DNA of 64,000 nt from Silene latifolia (GCF_048544455.1 NC_133532.1:84585156-84649155); one strand, 5' to 3'. Shown: positions 20,941 to 34,380, numbered from the stretch's first letter. The notes: a model not told the origin generated them from the sequence alone. Program-made: numbers and translations.

Positions 20941-23900
20941 ATGGAGAGTTCTCGGCGGCCACCCTTCGATCGATCAAGAGAACTCAGCAGCTTAAAGAAG
21001 CCAAGGCTTTCAGCTGAAGATCCTCGAAGACTGCCACCACCGAATAATAGTGGTAATTTGACCACGATCGGGACGGGGTTGGGCTCAAATCGGTTTCGGA
21101 ATAATGCGAATGAGGGCGTGGGCGAAGTTCGAGGCACGATACAACAATTTCAGCAGCATCAGGAGCTGCTAAATCAGTATAAGACTGCGTTGGCTGAGCT
21201 TACCTTCAATTCGAAGCCTATTATTACCAATTTGACTATTATTGCCGGAGAGAATTTGCAGGCGGCACGCGCCATTGCCTCCACCATCTGTTCTCATATC
21301 ATTGAGGTGAAATCCGTATTTCGGCTTAACTATCAATCAAAGTGTTTTTAGTTGCTAACGTAGCTTTATATTTTATTGTATACTAGTGAATTTTTTTTTT
21401 TTTTTTTTTAAATATGAAGCATTGGTAGATAGGGTTTATCTTGATATAATGTTTATGTACAGAAGGTAATTCTAGTGGGCTTAATACATGGTTCTTTTCA
21501 GTTTGTATGCTGTAGGCTGTTTTTAGTTCTTCTGATCAATTGTAAAAGAAAAAAATGGTTCTGAATCAGGAATAACCTTTGAAACAAGAGCACTGTCCAA
21601 TTACTGCTGTTTGTAGTTACGGAGCTTATGATGTATATCTTCACCTTTCACAATTTTCTCTCCAATGTCCGTTTTGAGGCTTGGTAGCTTGTATCTTAGG
21701 GAAAACTCTGAATGCTAAATATGCATGCCATGAGATTGAGCATATAAAATCAACTAAATAATCTTTTCCTAAATGGAACATCAATGTGTTTGCAACTTCT
21801 CATTACCGGAATTTATTTTTTCTCACTCTTCAGCAAACTTCGATTTGCTCAGGAATTTGAGATCAAGTTTCCATCTTTTGCAATTTGTATATACTGGAGT
21901 TCGAAGCCTATGGGCATCTACAATTACATGTTTTATGGCATTTTATGAGTTGATGGAAATATGGCACTTCATTGTGATACGTTCTAAACAAGGTCTCTCT
22001 ACAACCCATGTTTTGTTTAATGTTGCTCCTTTAAATATAGAGTTCTGGAACATTAAGAACCCCATTTATGCCTTTTAGGTTTTCCTAAGCTTTACCGGAA
22101 ACATATGGGTTACTGCTTATTCATTATGTTTGACATGGCAGCCTGCACTCAGTCTGTGCGCTCTGCTCCAAATGACGGTGTTATATTTATATCTTTGTTT
22201 CAGAACTGTAATTTTGATGTACAAGATGTACTATTCTCGATTTCTAATATCTCTCTTATGATAATATTTGAGAAGAGCATTATGTGTTGGGTTGGTGTAA
22301 GGCTTTCCCCATAAAAATCAATTTATCATGCCACTGTATATGAAGGAATTGTTGACACTTGGCAGTCAACATTTACGATTTTATTCTAGATGTTAGGCAC
22401 TGGTTTATGTTATCTTCACATGAACGCGATACAAATTAGAATTTCGTACCGTGCAACTTGTGGAGAACGTATTTCTTCGTGAATATTTTTTCACTGCCGC
22501 TTTTCATTTAGATTTCTAAATCCGGTGTATCAAATATTCTACAACATTTGGAAGGATCAGTCACAAGAGTGTATTGGGATGTGTCTATGCTTCCGACTGA
22601 CAGTGGAATTTCTGTGCTTCTGTGATGTATGAAACCTTATCAAGTCACAGTAATTGTTTAGACAAGGTTCCTCACAGTCAAGAGTCTCAAGACCATTTCA
22701 TTCTTACTGTAACTTCAACAATAGCTGTTGCACGTGCATTATTAATTCTGGTATTCCTAGATAGGTTCAGTGTCGTAGTGTTTCAGGGTGAAGAAATGGT
22801 TCAGGATTATGTTCGAGAAATTGTTTCAAATGCATGTGTATCTATGATTGGTTCTTGATAGCTGTCTCTATCTTGTTAAGCTTTGCCCAGATTTCGTGTG
22901 TTATTTCATCTCTTTGTTTCATGTAACTGGATGAGCGTTGGCTTCTCATACGATCTTAGCATTTGCTCTGCAGGTTCCTAGTGAGCAAAAGCTGCCATCA
23001 CTCTATCTTCTTGATAGTATTGTCAAGAATATTGGTAGAGATTACATCAAGTTTTTTGCAACAAGACTACCTGAGGTAAGAATTTTATATTTTTGTACTC
23101 TGTTTCAGTTAACAGTACATTTGGGCTATGCTATGTGGCCCTATTCTTGACACTTTCCCATCCCTCAGGAGTCAAGACTAGTTTTTCAAAATACGTTTGA
23201 CGAGTTACAAGTGTCTTGTCTTTTCCAATCATCTAGCATTATGTCGAAAAATGGATGTTTTGATCTCATGGTTACCTGTGTTGTCCTCGTGTCTTTAGTT
23301 ATTACAGATAAAGCTTTATTGTGTTCGTTTGAAGTTTGGGATTGATTGTTTTCAAAGAATGACTATTTTGTGTGGCACGTGTTTTTTTTTTCCAATGCTG
23401 CATCACTAGTTGAGACTCTTCCCTCTTATAAAGCAATTTTAAGAAGAATCAACCATGCTTTTTAACCTTTATTTTCCAAATTATATGAAACATTTTCTTG
23501 TATGTCACCTTACGTTTTGGCTGGGATTCTTTAGGTATTTTGCAAGGCTTATAGACAAGTTGAGCCTCCAATCCATTCTAGTATGCGGCATCTTTTTGGA
23601 ACCTGGAAGGGAGTTTTCCCTCCTCAGCAGCTGCAGATTATTGAGATGGAGTTGGGATTTTCAACTGCTGTCAATGGGTCATCATCTGGACCCGCCTCAT
23701 CAAAGACCGATTCACAAACTCAGCGTCAGCCCCACAGTATCCATGTGAATCCCAAATATTTGCAAGCTAGACAACGGCTTCAACAAGAAAGTCCGGTAAG
23801 CTATATATCTTAATGCTGTTTTGCATGTTTGTACTTTGGCCTAGTATAGTTCCTCAGATTATTTTGGTACCATGTGAGTTGTCTAATGATATAGAAAACA

Positions 23901-26900
23901 ACAAAAAAATCCTGCCAAACAAAAGTATGCTTTGCAGCTAATTTTCGTCTTGCTCTTATTGGACCTTGAGCAATTAAAACACTCACTTTATTGTAAAATT
24001 TCGTCTTAGAATTGGCTGACTCATCGTTTAAAAATGCGTTAGATTTGTAATATTTTAGCTGGCAACCCGTTGTTATATACTTTGATATTGAAAGGGACAT
24101 CTGATTTCAGTCAACTGTATTTGCTACTAACATGCTATATTGCTATGCTCTATGCACTACTCCATGCTGCTTAGAGCCCTAGATGCATGGGAGTTGTACT
24201 GTAAGATAACTCCATTACAGTTCTAATTTTAGAGAAGCTTTGTAGATTTTTTGGGAAATGAGGAAGGCAATGGGGCAAAAGAAGGCGGTGAGGGTCACAG
24301 ACAGGAACAGGATGAAACAACAGGATATATAAGTCAACCTCTATGTTCTTTTTATCTTGTTAGATTTCAGGAACATGTAAATATAAGAGTTAAATGTTGG
24401 TAACCTAATTTCTTGTTTCTAATTTTGTATTCTCTTAATGTCTGAACCAGTCTACAAAACATCACAGACTACCAACAAAGTAGGTAGTTATCCTATGTTC
24501 TCTTTGTCTGTCCACTTATATTTGCCACTGTCAAATTAACATAGTTATTCCGATTACAATACATGGTCGCTAGAGTACCAGACTTGAATTTTTGTTAAAA
24601 GTAAGTTCACATTTCATTCTTACACACTGCACACAATTATTATTATTGTTTTCTTCTTTTGTTGTGCTTGTCGTTTTCATTCCTTTTGAGAGTGGCTGTC
24701 AATTGAGCGGCAGAAGTTTCTCGTCATTTTGTATTTGTTACATGACTGAGTCCTGGACATGAATCACAGTAACATTCTGGATATTGGATCTTGAATCGTC
24801 AGTCAGTCACTCTGGCCATTTCTGATTTCCTACCGAGTGCAAAAGGGTGATCATATGAAGGGATTTGGATTAACCATCGCAGTGTTGCTATTGATCATGT
24901 TTTACCGCATTATTTGTTTAACCGTTAATTAACCGTTGAATCTGACTAACAATGGCACGCTATAAAATGTCGGCTGTTTAGCTTATCCAGTGGATTCCTC
25001 ATTTTTCGGTGTATCAAAACATTTTCTCTTTGCCGTGTATGTGCTGGTAGTTGCAACCTTTCACTTGTGCCTAGGTGACCGGCTGCATTTAGATGTACTT
25101 GATCGAAACATATTTACGTCTTTTTACTGATTTTTTCCCCCTTTTGCATCAACTCATGCAGCCTAAAGTAATCGATACAAGCGGGGTCGATGTAGGATCT
25201 TCCGAAGATGTGGAAAGGCCAACTAGGACCAGTCTACAAAAGCCGCGTGGTGCTGGATATGGAAACGTTGATTTTCCTTCAGGTGTAAAGAGATCTCTAA
25301 CTACAGTCAGTAAATCAATCGGACAAGGAAATGAAAAACAATGGCTTGGTGCTAGCGGAGAGGTGGAAGAGTCTATTTCTACCCAAAGAAATGGGTATGA
25401 TGCCAAACGTGCGATTTCTAATTACAAAAGTGCCAGAGCAGCAAGTACTGATGTTCCTTTACTTCAGAATCCTCCAAGAAGCAGCCTAGAGGTGTCTAAG
25501 AGCTGGAAGAACTCCGAAGAAGAGGAGTTCAGGTGGGATGATTTGAGCAATAGGACAACTGATCATGGTGCTATAGACAAATTGGTATGTTATCATGATT
25601 GTGCTTGTCATTTCCGAGTACATGTATACTTGATTTTATAATATCTGGGGAGGCAAAACATAATTGGGAGTTGTTTCACTAAGAGTTGTTATATAAATTC
25701 TTTTTTGGGTGTCCATTTTTCTTGCCAGGTAATGAATGTTTTTATTTGCTTTGGCATTATCTCAGTTTCGTGTACATAATGAGGCAAAATGGTTCATTGT
25801 TTCCCTCCCCCCCTTCATCTGCATGGCTTTCCGGAGTAATTGACCTGGTAAACTCGCTATGGTGTCAATTTGCAGGAATTCGGTAATCATCATTCTAAAT
25901 TGCAAACTCAAAGTGAAGGCAGATACAACATTGAGAGTCCCACTGAACCAAAAGATTCACCTTTTGCTCAACCAAGGTCCAGTAGTCCTTCGTTGCAGCA
26001 AGTAGGCACTCGTTCTTTGGCGGGTTTATCAAATTTTGGTGTTCCAGCTGCTGCTGCCTCAGGTGCCAAAGCTTCCCTGGGGCAACAATACTCAACTGGA
26101 CAAACTGTGGGCCCCCGACGTCCACCTTCTGCCATTTCTAAAAGAGATCCACGTCAAAGTCTTATTGAAAAAGACATTTTGAAATCTCAATCCTTGGTTC
26201 AGACTAATCCAAGAGCAGCTTTGATTTCTGGCCAGCCAAACACGGGGCTTCGTGATTTACCAGGTCGGAATCAAAATCCCCAACTAGGATATCTGCCAAA
26301 AATGCAATCGCAGACCTCACAGAAGCCATCTTCCGTTGTGTCTTCTTCTGAACAAAGTCATTATGTTCCATCATCACTGCAATTGTCAAATCCAGAAGCT
26401 AAGCTTACTGGCATTGTTCAGAAAGCTAAGCAGGTCCTGGGATCACCGTCTCTTGGGCATGTGGCTTCACCAGTCAGTTTGAATCCGCTCCCGGGAGATT
26501 CAAGTGAACAATCAAATGTGAGCAACTTGTTGGCTGCTGTTATGAAAAGTGGGTTGATCACTGGCAGGCCCATTTCAGGACAGGTAGCTGTTCAATCACC
26601 AGCAACAAATTCTCCAACTTCTAGGGGTGCTACAATATTGCCAGGTCCTCGTGATACAGCTGGCCCCAATGCGCCTGAAGGAGAAGTGGAAAAGCCACCA
26701 GTCACATCTTGTCCTTCAAATTCTTTGCCTCTTGCGACCAGTACATCAGCTCAAATTTCCAAAAAGGCAAGTGGTGATTCAAATCCACTCTCAATCTTAA
26801 GTACATTGATATCAAAGGGCTTGATATCTGCACCGAAACCTGAAGAAATAGTTCCTGCCTCTATCATATGCGATGGTCGGATTTCAGAGCAAAGCCCTAC

Positions 26901-27923
26901 AGTTTCTACTAATGCCAGTGTGACATTACCACCAGTTCGCAAAAGCTCTGAAGCCCTGCCTGCAGTAGCTAGTGATGAGACTACACCTTCCGGACCTGCT
27001 GAAAAGGCGCCTGACATCGTTGTTCCAAGTGCAAAAGCTGAAGCTGAATATCTCATTGGATTAGAATTTAAGCCACCTGTGCTACGTAACTTCCATTCAG
27101 TTGTAATTGACAGACTCTCGGAAGACCACCCCCACAGGTGCGACGTGTGTGGTCTTTGTTTTAAACTGGAAGAAAGGCTTGCCAAACATTCAGAATGGCA
27201 TGCTTTCAAAAGTTCAATAGGGAACTGCACAAACCCACCATCGAGAAGATGGTACTCAAATACTAAGGAGTGGATAGATGGTAATGCGGGTTTCCCATTT
27301 GGATATAATTTCACCTGCCTCTCTGAAGAGTCTAGCAGGACAGGAGAAGACAATGAGAAAATGGTTCCTGCAGATGAAAGTCAATGTGTGTGTCTGTTGT
27401 GTGGTGAGCTTTTTGAGGATTTCTATAGTCAAGAAAGGGATGAATGGATGTTCAAAGGGGCAGTTTATATCCCGAATATGTCTGGAAACACGGAAACAGG
27501 ACCATCGTATGAGAGCGGTATGCACAATATGATTGTGCATTGTGACTGTATGTCAGAAGAATCACTTCGAGAGCTGGGACTCTTCAGTGGCATTAAAGTG
27601 GTAAGTTTCGTTGGAGTACATTATATATAAGCTCTTTATACTGTGTACGAGTCCAGAAATAAGATATCTTTTTTAGCGGTCCGTGGTGAAAATGTTTGGT
27701 TTCTCTTTACCATTATGAAATCTTTACATTTGTCTATCAGTATTAACCAAGACATCATTGTTGGGGTAGGCGACTGGCTACTTAGCATGTCTTGTAGCAG
27801 ATCTGAAAGTTGCCCAAAATGCCAAGCAAAGCGGACTCGAGACTTTTTGCTTGTATCCTAGTGCATATCATTATTAGTATGGCTAATTTGCTACGTTTTA
27901 CTGTGCAGGAAAAGAACACATAA
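20941..27923 (+). CDS. PCFS4: PCFS4-like (Pcf11-type) pre-mRNA cleavage and polyadenylation factor
   Basis: Six coding exons with GT-AG borders and consistent phase: 20941-21306, 22974-23075, 23535-23795, 25162-25584, 25876-27600, 27909-27923, giving 963 residues. Exons 1-3 encode a CID fold (about residues 60-210: [50 protein letters not shown]) that in this family binds the RNA polymerase II CTD. The middle is Ser/Pro/Gln-rich and probably disordered. The C-terminal half of exon 5 has a zinc finger ([21 protein letters not shown]) and a second Cys/His cluster ([10 protein letters not shown] ... HCDC), as in Pcf11. The Arabidopsis homologue acts in mRNA 3'-end formation and in FCA alternative polyadenylation and flowering. 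All exons are intact. The last exon adds only four residues and the stop. Introns 1 (1667 bp) and 3 (1366 bp) hold no other gene that I can see. Confidence 0.9.
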
Positions 27924-28955
27924 GTATGCAACTTGCATGTAACAACCACTGAGATTAATCTCGGGGGAGAGGGGATGAGTTTACTCAGGGTTGATGCTAC
28001 CAGGACTAAAGGTGTATCTTCCAAATGACCTATTGCATGATATCTCATTTCTATAATCCGATTTTACACAGGGAGCTCATAAGCTCCAACACCACCCCCA
28101 ACTGATTGTGGTGCAGCCTGCAACTTATGTTACTCTCACAATCAATTTGGTGCTATGCTATGTCAAAACGATACATACATGTAGGGGGGATTCCATCAAA
28201 ATATATATTGTTGGAATATTTTCTGTGAGGTGGGATAGCCAGCATCCTTATTCGGAACTGGTGAAAACGGCAAGAAATCTAGACCTGTGTTAATACATGC
28301 AGTTGAAGTGAATCAGAAGTTTTTGGTTACATGTTTAGTGGTTTGTGTTTTCATGTTGAATCACAGGCCCGTGATATTCATCCTTTGAAAACTTTGCATC
28401 AAACCTGCTTATTTATTCAAGTTGTCAAATTTCAAGAATAATTAATGAACGATTAAAGCACGAGTTTAATTTTCTTTTTTCTTTTGTGCGTAAATGGAGG
28501 AAAATGATCATTTTGATGCTGCTGATGAATTTGAATGCAGTTCGCAAGTATCAACATTTCTAACGACTTCACTAGTAAAGTTGGCTAACATTTTCACCTA
28601 AATATATCCTACTCCCTCCATTCAACTCTACGTATTTGTAAATATATTATAAAAGTGATATTTTTAATGTACTCGTAAATACGAATCAAAGAAGATCCCA
28701 TCTGAATATATTTTCACTTATATATTGAGCGAGAATTAAAATTGAATGCTTAATTATGAATAGTGTACAAAATAGAAAGTGGTATGAAGCTATGAGATCT
28801 AAATCTGCCTCGAAAAAATAGACAAGTCTTGTTATATAAGCATCTTAATCTTTAGCTTTCTATTTTTTTTCTGCATATCAAACAATGTATTTTGCTATTT
28901 TTGTACAAAGGTACGTAAGTAATAGTTAAACACATGTTATTCCTAATGACGATGA
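27924..28955. other. Intergenic tail-to-tail region
   Basis: Includes the PCFS4 3' UTR, which is probably several hundred bp long. At about 28609 ACTCCCTCCATTC resembles one end of a Stowaway-like MITE, but I could not find the other end. No gene seen. Confidence 0.5.
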
Positions 28956-31044
28956 TCAAGTTTTATTAACTCGCAAAAAATTTAAACGTGATGAGCTGTG
29001 CCTCTTTTCTTTAGTTGCCTCCTCATGTTGAAAGAGTTGGTCAACATGGACGTATTCTGTGTGAACCTCATCGACCTCAACTTGGACCACTTTTGACTTT
29101 GATGGATGTGCCTGCTCCTTGAACAATGTGGGAAATGTGGCTGGCATCGGGGGTGCTGATGGAGCCGGCTGCTCCACTATTGGTGGAGGCCACCGCCGGT
29201 TCAAGTGTTGTGGCGAGGCAGCGGGTGACTCCGGCTTTGGCTTTCGTTGCCTGAGGGGTGAAATCCTTGACGTTGATGATGGCGGTGGAGGTGAACCTTG
29301 CTCTCCTTGATTCTAGTCATTGTACGACAAATAAGAATCCAAATTCACGAACTCTGAATAAGAAAAACAAGGTTGAGTGAAAGAGAGGAAAAGGTTGAAG
29401 GTACCTGAATAGAGCGGCCTTGAAGTCTGGTAGACTGGTTGGCTATATACTGAATAACATTGAAGAAGGCAGATTGTCCTAAATCACTACAGTTTTGGTA
29501 ATAGTAAATAGCCAAATCCCAAGCTCTGAATCTCAACTCCTGTAGATGTTTATCAATGTCGGTCTCGTGCCTCGACACCAATGGTCTCAATATGCTCTCA
29601 TACACATACGAAGTTCCCTGCACCAACCCAATGTCAACCGTTTTCATTATCAAGACGTTTTAACAAGAAATTCAGAAAAGTGATTCAAGGATATTTTTCA
29701 TGGTTCTGCTACCAGTCAATGATTATGGAAGATTTTGCTATGAATGAAATAAAGAAAGCAACAAAGTAGTTGATAAAGCATGCATATTTACCTTGGTCTT
29801 TGGATACCAGAGGTAGATGATAAAAGCCAGCTTGATTTCACCATACAGCGGGAGCCTTTTGCAAGAATAGTTAAGCGATTCTTAAGCCGCTCGAAAGTGG
29901 ATAAGTAAGTTGGAGTGGTTGGTTAATCTATCTATAAATAAGAAAGTTATGCTTACCATGAGATGAATATATCCCCAAATCTCTCGCAAACTGAAAGTAC
30001 AGCTACAATTATCCTATAAAAAAAATAATCAAACAAACAGATTGACAATTATTGATAATGACTAGTCCACATTTGTTCTCCAATTTCAAATCATTTATGC
30101 TTAAATGTGGCCAGTAAATTCATATTTGATGATCACCCACTTTTCCGGAATGATTCAATTACATATACTCTACAGCATCTCTCAGTAAAGATTGCTTCCT
30201 TCACAATTTCTACCAAAGAAAACACTCAAACTAGGTTACTTTGATGCCATTTCGTGACACAACAACTTTACATTTCATTTTAATCCAAAAACAACTACTT
30301 TTTTGTTGTTGTTTGTTACATTCCAACATTTCCTATGTAAGCAAGTTTTTGATCAGGGCAATCAATCGCTTAGTGCCAACCGTCATACAAAAAACATAGC
30401 AGAAAATCGAAAAAAAACATTAATTATTAATTATTAATTACGGAGTATTAATTACATTGCATATTTGCATTGCATAATAAGTACTCCCTCCGTACCACAC
30501 CAAAGGTAACGTAGGGAAAAGTGGAGTATTTAAGAAAAAGTGGAAAAAGTAAGGGTAAAGAGGGAAAAAATAGGTGGGGTATGTAATTATGGGTTTAATT
30601 GTGGGTTGATATGTGGGGTATGTAATGACATTTTGTGTAATATCAAATAGGTATAAGGATAACTTGGTAATATTGTGGGCCAAATAAGGAATGTTACCTT
30701 TGGTGTGGTATGTCCGTTTATAGTAAGTGTTACCTTTGGTCTGGTACGGAGGGAGTAATTGGTAATTAGTCTCACTATAAACGGATATATCTATCTATAG
30801 TGAGAGACGGGTCAAATATGCTTGTGATGATATTTTTGGGCCCCACCTTGCTTGTTTTGTACTACTTTAAATGGTTAGATATTTAGACCGTCTATAACTA
30901 TAAACGGATATCTCCCGTCAATAATGAGAATTTGTGAATAATTGGACCCCCATAATAGTTGCACGTTGCAATTGGCGACAAAAAGAACAAATAAACAGAT
31001 TATTGGACTACTTAAATAACAAATAATGATTATCCACTAATCAA

Positions 31045-31085
<41 letters not shown>

Positions 31086-31420
31086 CAAAATTATTAATTA
31101 TTGATTATTAATTATGGTGAATTAATTATTATTGATAATTAATTAAAAAGAAAACGTACCAATATTGGCACCAAAAGCGGAGTTGATGGATGTCAGCGTT
31201 GTTTCTCTCTACCGTCTTGAAGCATTCAAATGCTGGGTATGCATATCCTAATATCATACTGCATCCATCCCAGCCTTGTTAATATTTTATTTCAATAATG
31301 AAAAACGTAAATAAACCGAGTAAGACACCGAAATAAGAAAAACATAAAATAAAACGATAATGGAAACAAGTTTGATCACGTTACTTACAAAAGTCCCCTG
31401 CCGATGAAGTCTCCCAACAT
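28956..31420 (-). CDS. HVA22-like protein (TB2/DP1/REEP family)
   Basis: Minus-strand exons with consistent phase: 31420-31389 (MLGDFIGRGL), 31258-31160 (YAYPAFECFKTVERNN..QLRFWCQYW), 30013-29957 (VAVLSVCERFGDIFISW), 29855-29792 (LPLYGEIKLAFIIYLWYPKT), 29617-29405 (GTSYVYESILRPLVSRHE..). This gives 155 residues covering the whole TB2/DP1_HVA22 domain, with hydrophobic hairpins as in ER-membrane-shaping REEPs; the barley founder is ABA-induced. The last exon (within 28956-29311) is uncertain. The best acceptor (29312-29313) puts the frame on a stop near 29200 after about 37 residues. A longer Pro-rich tail ending at 28956 is open in another frame. Either the splice differs, a small exon was missed, or there is a frameshift. 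Subtype (h/i/j) not decided. Confidence 0.85.
30484..30755. mobile_element. Stowaway-like MITE in an HVA22 intron
   Basis: Ends CTCCCTCCGTACCACACCAA and its inverted partner (27-bp TIR with one mismatch), flanked by TA at 30482-30483 and 30756-30757. 272 bp, noncoding. The terminal CTCCCTCCGT and TA target are diagnostic of mariner-derived Stowaway MITEs. It lies in the 1146-bp second intron. Confidence 0.9.
31045..31083. repeat. (AAT)n microsatellite
   Basis: About 13 uninterrupted AAT units inside the same HVA22 intron, followed by AT-rich TTAATTATT repeats. Confidence 0.9.
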
Positions 31421-32459
31421 ATTTGACGAGCGATCAAATTTAATAAAATGAAATTAAGAAATAAAATAGGGAAAGCAGAGGAAATTGAAATAAACCCTTG
31501 AATTGAAGAGTTTGATAATGAATGAAGAAGTGAATAATTGAATATATAAAAGAATTGGATGATTTGTGATTGGTTGATTGATCAAAGGTTCTAAGAAAGT
31601 ATGAACAGGTCAATACCTGTATTAATATTTTAAAAATGGGTCAACACGATGAATGCAAATATTCAATTGAATCATCAAAAAATTGGGTCAATTCAAGAAA
31701 TGGTAAAAACCCTGAAATTAAACAAAAAACACAAAAGAGTGAGAGTTAAGAAACAAGGAAAGTGAAACTTAGAAGACACGTAATGTTATTTATAATTTAA
31801 AATGGGTAATTTGATTGTAAATATACCCAAAATGGATTGTACATCATATTCATATATACGAAATTGTGATGGTTGGAATGCTAAGAAAGAAATCCAAAAG
31901 CAGAATATATTTGAAGGGATTGATTAACAACAAGTGTAGATGGAGAGAGGAGAGGAGAGAATACGCAGGAAAATAAAAGGGTGTTGTGTTGGATATCTGG
32001 GGATTCTTTTGCGTTTTACAAAGTGTTGTTCACTGTGTTGGATTCCGTATGATATAAACTGAAATACTTATCGGCAGTTATTCTTTCGCTATCCTCTCTT
32101 CCTATTATGCTATTGGTTGCTTGCTTCCAATTATTTCTTTCGTTTTCTGGTATTAATGCCAACTGGTGTCTAACTGCCTAACGTCTACGGTAAATATGGT
32201 CCTACTTCTAAGAGTAGGGAGTATACTCTCAATTTTTGTTTTCAGTCCGTCTTTAACTTAAGATCGTTGTTTCCTCCGTCTTGGGCTTAAGACGGATAAT
32301 GGCTCTTTGTAAAAACGTCAGTGGGAGGCGAGTGGGTATATCCATTTCCCATCCACTGCCTCCCCACTTTGCGTTTGTGTGAGAGACACTATCCGTCTTA
32401 AAACTAAGACGGATAAATGACGATCAAACAAATTTGTGTTTTGTTTTTGGTAAAGAAAT
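31421..32459. other. HVA22 upstream region
   Basis: Expected to hold the promoter and 5' UTR of the minus-strand HVA22 gene. A GA-rich stretch (31935-31960) reads CT-rich on the minus strand, as in plant leaders. At 32247-32414, TCCGTCTT..TTAAG is mirrored by CTAAGACGGAT, a probable small MITE. No other gene seen. Confidence 0.4.
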
Positions 32460-32535
32460 TGTTGGCAGTGATGGCTTCTTAGAGCCAAAGTCTTCAATTC
32501 CCATTTTGCTCACCTTTCTCTTGTTTATAATGCTA

Positions 32536-32794
32536 CTTCCTCCGTTTCATTGATTTCTTTACGTTTGCTTTTTCGATACTATTCATTAGTACGTAGAATC
32601 TTCAATACAACTTCTAATATATAACATAAAAGATAGTTATATGGAATCTTATTTAAATCGTCTCACCGAGCACATTATGAATATCAAATTTTTATAATTT
32701 TTAGTAACATGTAACTAAATCTATGAACAAAAGAAAACGTGCATTGATATATATTTATAAAGCAAACGTAAAGAATCAAATGGCCCGGAGGAAG
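32536..32794. mobile_element. Stowaway-like MITE inside the F 5' LTR
   Basis: Ends CTTCCTCCGTTTCATTGATT and the inverse near 32762-32794 (GCAAACGTAAAGAATCAAAT). TA duplicates flank it at 32534-32535 and 32795-32796. The 3' LTR has the empty site AATGCTACAAG at about 38065, proving the exact borders. Confidence 0.93.
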
Positions 32795-33038
32795 TACAAG
32801 TTATTGTAGTGTTCAATAGTGTGGACCAATGGGCTTTTGTTGTGAGTATTGAACTTGTGGGTTTGGGTCCAAACACACACGCGCGCGCCGGCCCGGCCCG
32901 GCTTGAGCTCGGGCTTGGGTTTGGGTTTGGGTAGAGCCTTGGCCCACTTTTACCTTTTTGGGCTTGTGTGTAATTGGACTTGGACTGTCCACATTCAGAG
33001 TATGTGTTTGTTTCTGTAATCGTTAGTCAATTGTGGCT

Positions 33039-33136
33039 GTGATTAAGGAGATTAATTAGCTCCTTTAATCACGTTTGACTACTGCTTTAGTGGAGCGTTT
33101 TTTGCTTCATAACTGCTCTATTTATTCTTATAAATA
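33039..33136 (+). promoter_or_regulatory. LTR-F inverted repeat and TATA box
   Basis: GTGATTAAGGAG (33039-33050) pairs with CTCCTTTAATCAC (33060-33072) with one bulged base and a 9-nt loop. TATAAATA follows at 33129-33136. The 3' LTR keeps both (38322-38355 and the TATA near 38413). Confidence 0.6.
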
Positions 33137-33475
33137 GAGTGGTTTCTCTTCACAGAAAAATCACAACTCTAATTCTCACTTCTCTCTCTCAAATGTTCTT
33201 TCTATACTCTTCTGAAATCTTTCATGGGTACTGTCTCTATTTCGTTCCAAAGTTTTCTTACTCGAGTGGTTGGGCACGAAAGCTGCAGTGTTAACCTTGG
33301 GGAACTACCGGCGTTAGACGATTACCACCGCGGTCGTGCCGATATAGTTTTCAAGTCAGTGGCTACCTTACCACGGCACTGCTTTATTCTCCGGTTTCGA
33401 TAAGTTTTTCTATTATGTCCATTGTTGCTTCTTTACTTTACCAACAATTTGAAAACTATATTCTATGTCGTAACA

Positions 33476-34380
33476 ATGACTGTAATTTCGAGCAAAACCA
33501 TTCCTGATTTGTCGAAAGTTGAACCTTTAGATGGTCAGAATTATAAGAGGTGGTCTCAGAAATTGCTTATGTTTTTTGAACAACTAGAAATCGACTATGT
33601 TCTGTTTTCTGATCTTCCCTCTCCTGTTGTCGCTGCTAGTGCCGAGACTACTCCACCCCCTCTGCTACTGTTAAGTCAAATGAGGAGTCTATTAAGAAAC
33701 ATGATAAGGATAACAAAACTGCTAAATGTCATCTCCTTAATCGATCATATGACTAATACCCTTTTTGACTTATTTATGGTCCATAAATCTGCTAAGACCA
33801 TTTGGGAGACCTTAGAGAAAAAATATGGGGCTGATGATGCGGCTAAAAAGAAGTATGTTGTCGGGCAGTGGCTTGGGTTTCAAATGGTAGATGACAAACC
33901 TATTATGGAACAAGTTCATATTTATGAGAACTTGTGTGCTGATGTGGTCAATGAGGGTATGAGATTAGATGAGATATTTCTTGGTAGAGAAATTTCCCCC
34001 GTCCTGGAATGAGTACATGAACCATTTGAAACATAAGATAAAGGATTTATCCCTACAAGAGCTGATAGGTTATATGAGGACTGAGGAAGCTAATCGTCTG
34101 AAAGATAAGTCAGTCCAATTGTCTCTTACTACTATAAAGGCTAATCTCGTTGAAACTGGTGGGTCTTCAAATGGAGAAAAGTTCAAGGGTAAGGGAAGGG
34201 CTAAAGCTAGTCATGGTCAAGCTAAGGGTCGGAATGCTAAAAAATCCGGTCAAGGAAATTTCACTAAACCTGCAAGTAAGATCCATAAACCAAATCAGAA
34301 TCTGGTGTGCTATGTCTGTGGAAAACCGGGTCATAAAGCTTACCAGTGTCCTCAAAAGAAAGTTGCTGAAGCTAATCTTG
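33476..34380 (+). pseudogene. Element F gag (frameshifted)
   Basis: ATG at 33476 (MTVISSKTIPDL), then LDGQNYKRWSQKLLMFFEQL, the start of the UBN2-type Copia gag, to about residue 170. Near 33990 the frame shifts to one carrying ..SWNEYMNHLKHKIKDLSLQE and a basic region. The zinc knuckle CYVCGKPGHKAYQC lies at about 34310-34351. Gag would bind the RNA and form the particle, but this copy cannot make it whole. Confidence 0.85.

Larger units (their letters stand above)
32460..33446 (+). repeat. 5' LTR of element F
   Basis: 987 bp including a 259-bp MITE. It lacks about 25 bp (around CTTGTCCCACATCGGTGAAT) present in the 3' LTR. Confidence 0.9.

Noticed and set aside
21773-22858. Small frames inside PCFS4 intron 1
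   Set aside because: AT-rich random frames between clear GT-AG borders; no conserved features.
32888-32930. GC-rich tract as a CpG island promoter
   Set aside because: A short GGCCCGGC repeat in the U3 of a Copia LTR, present in both LTRs.
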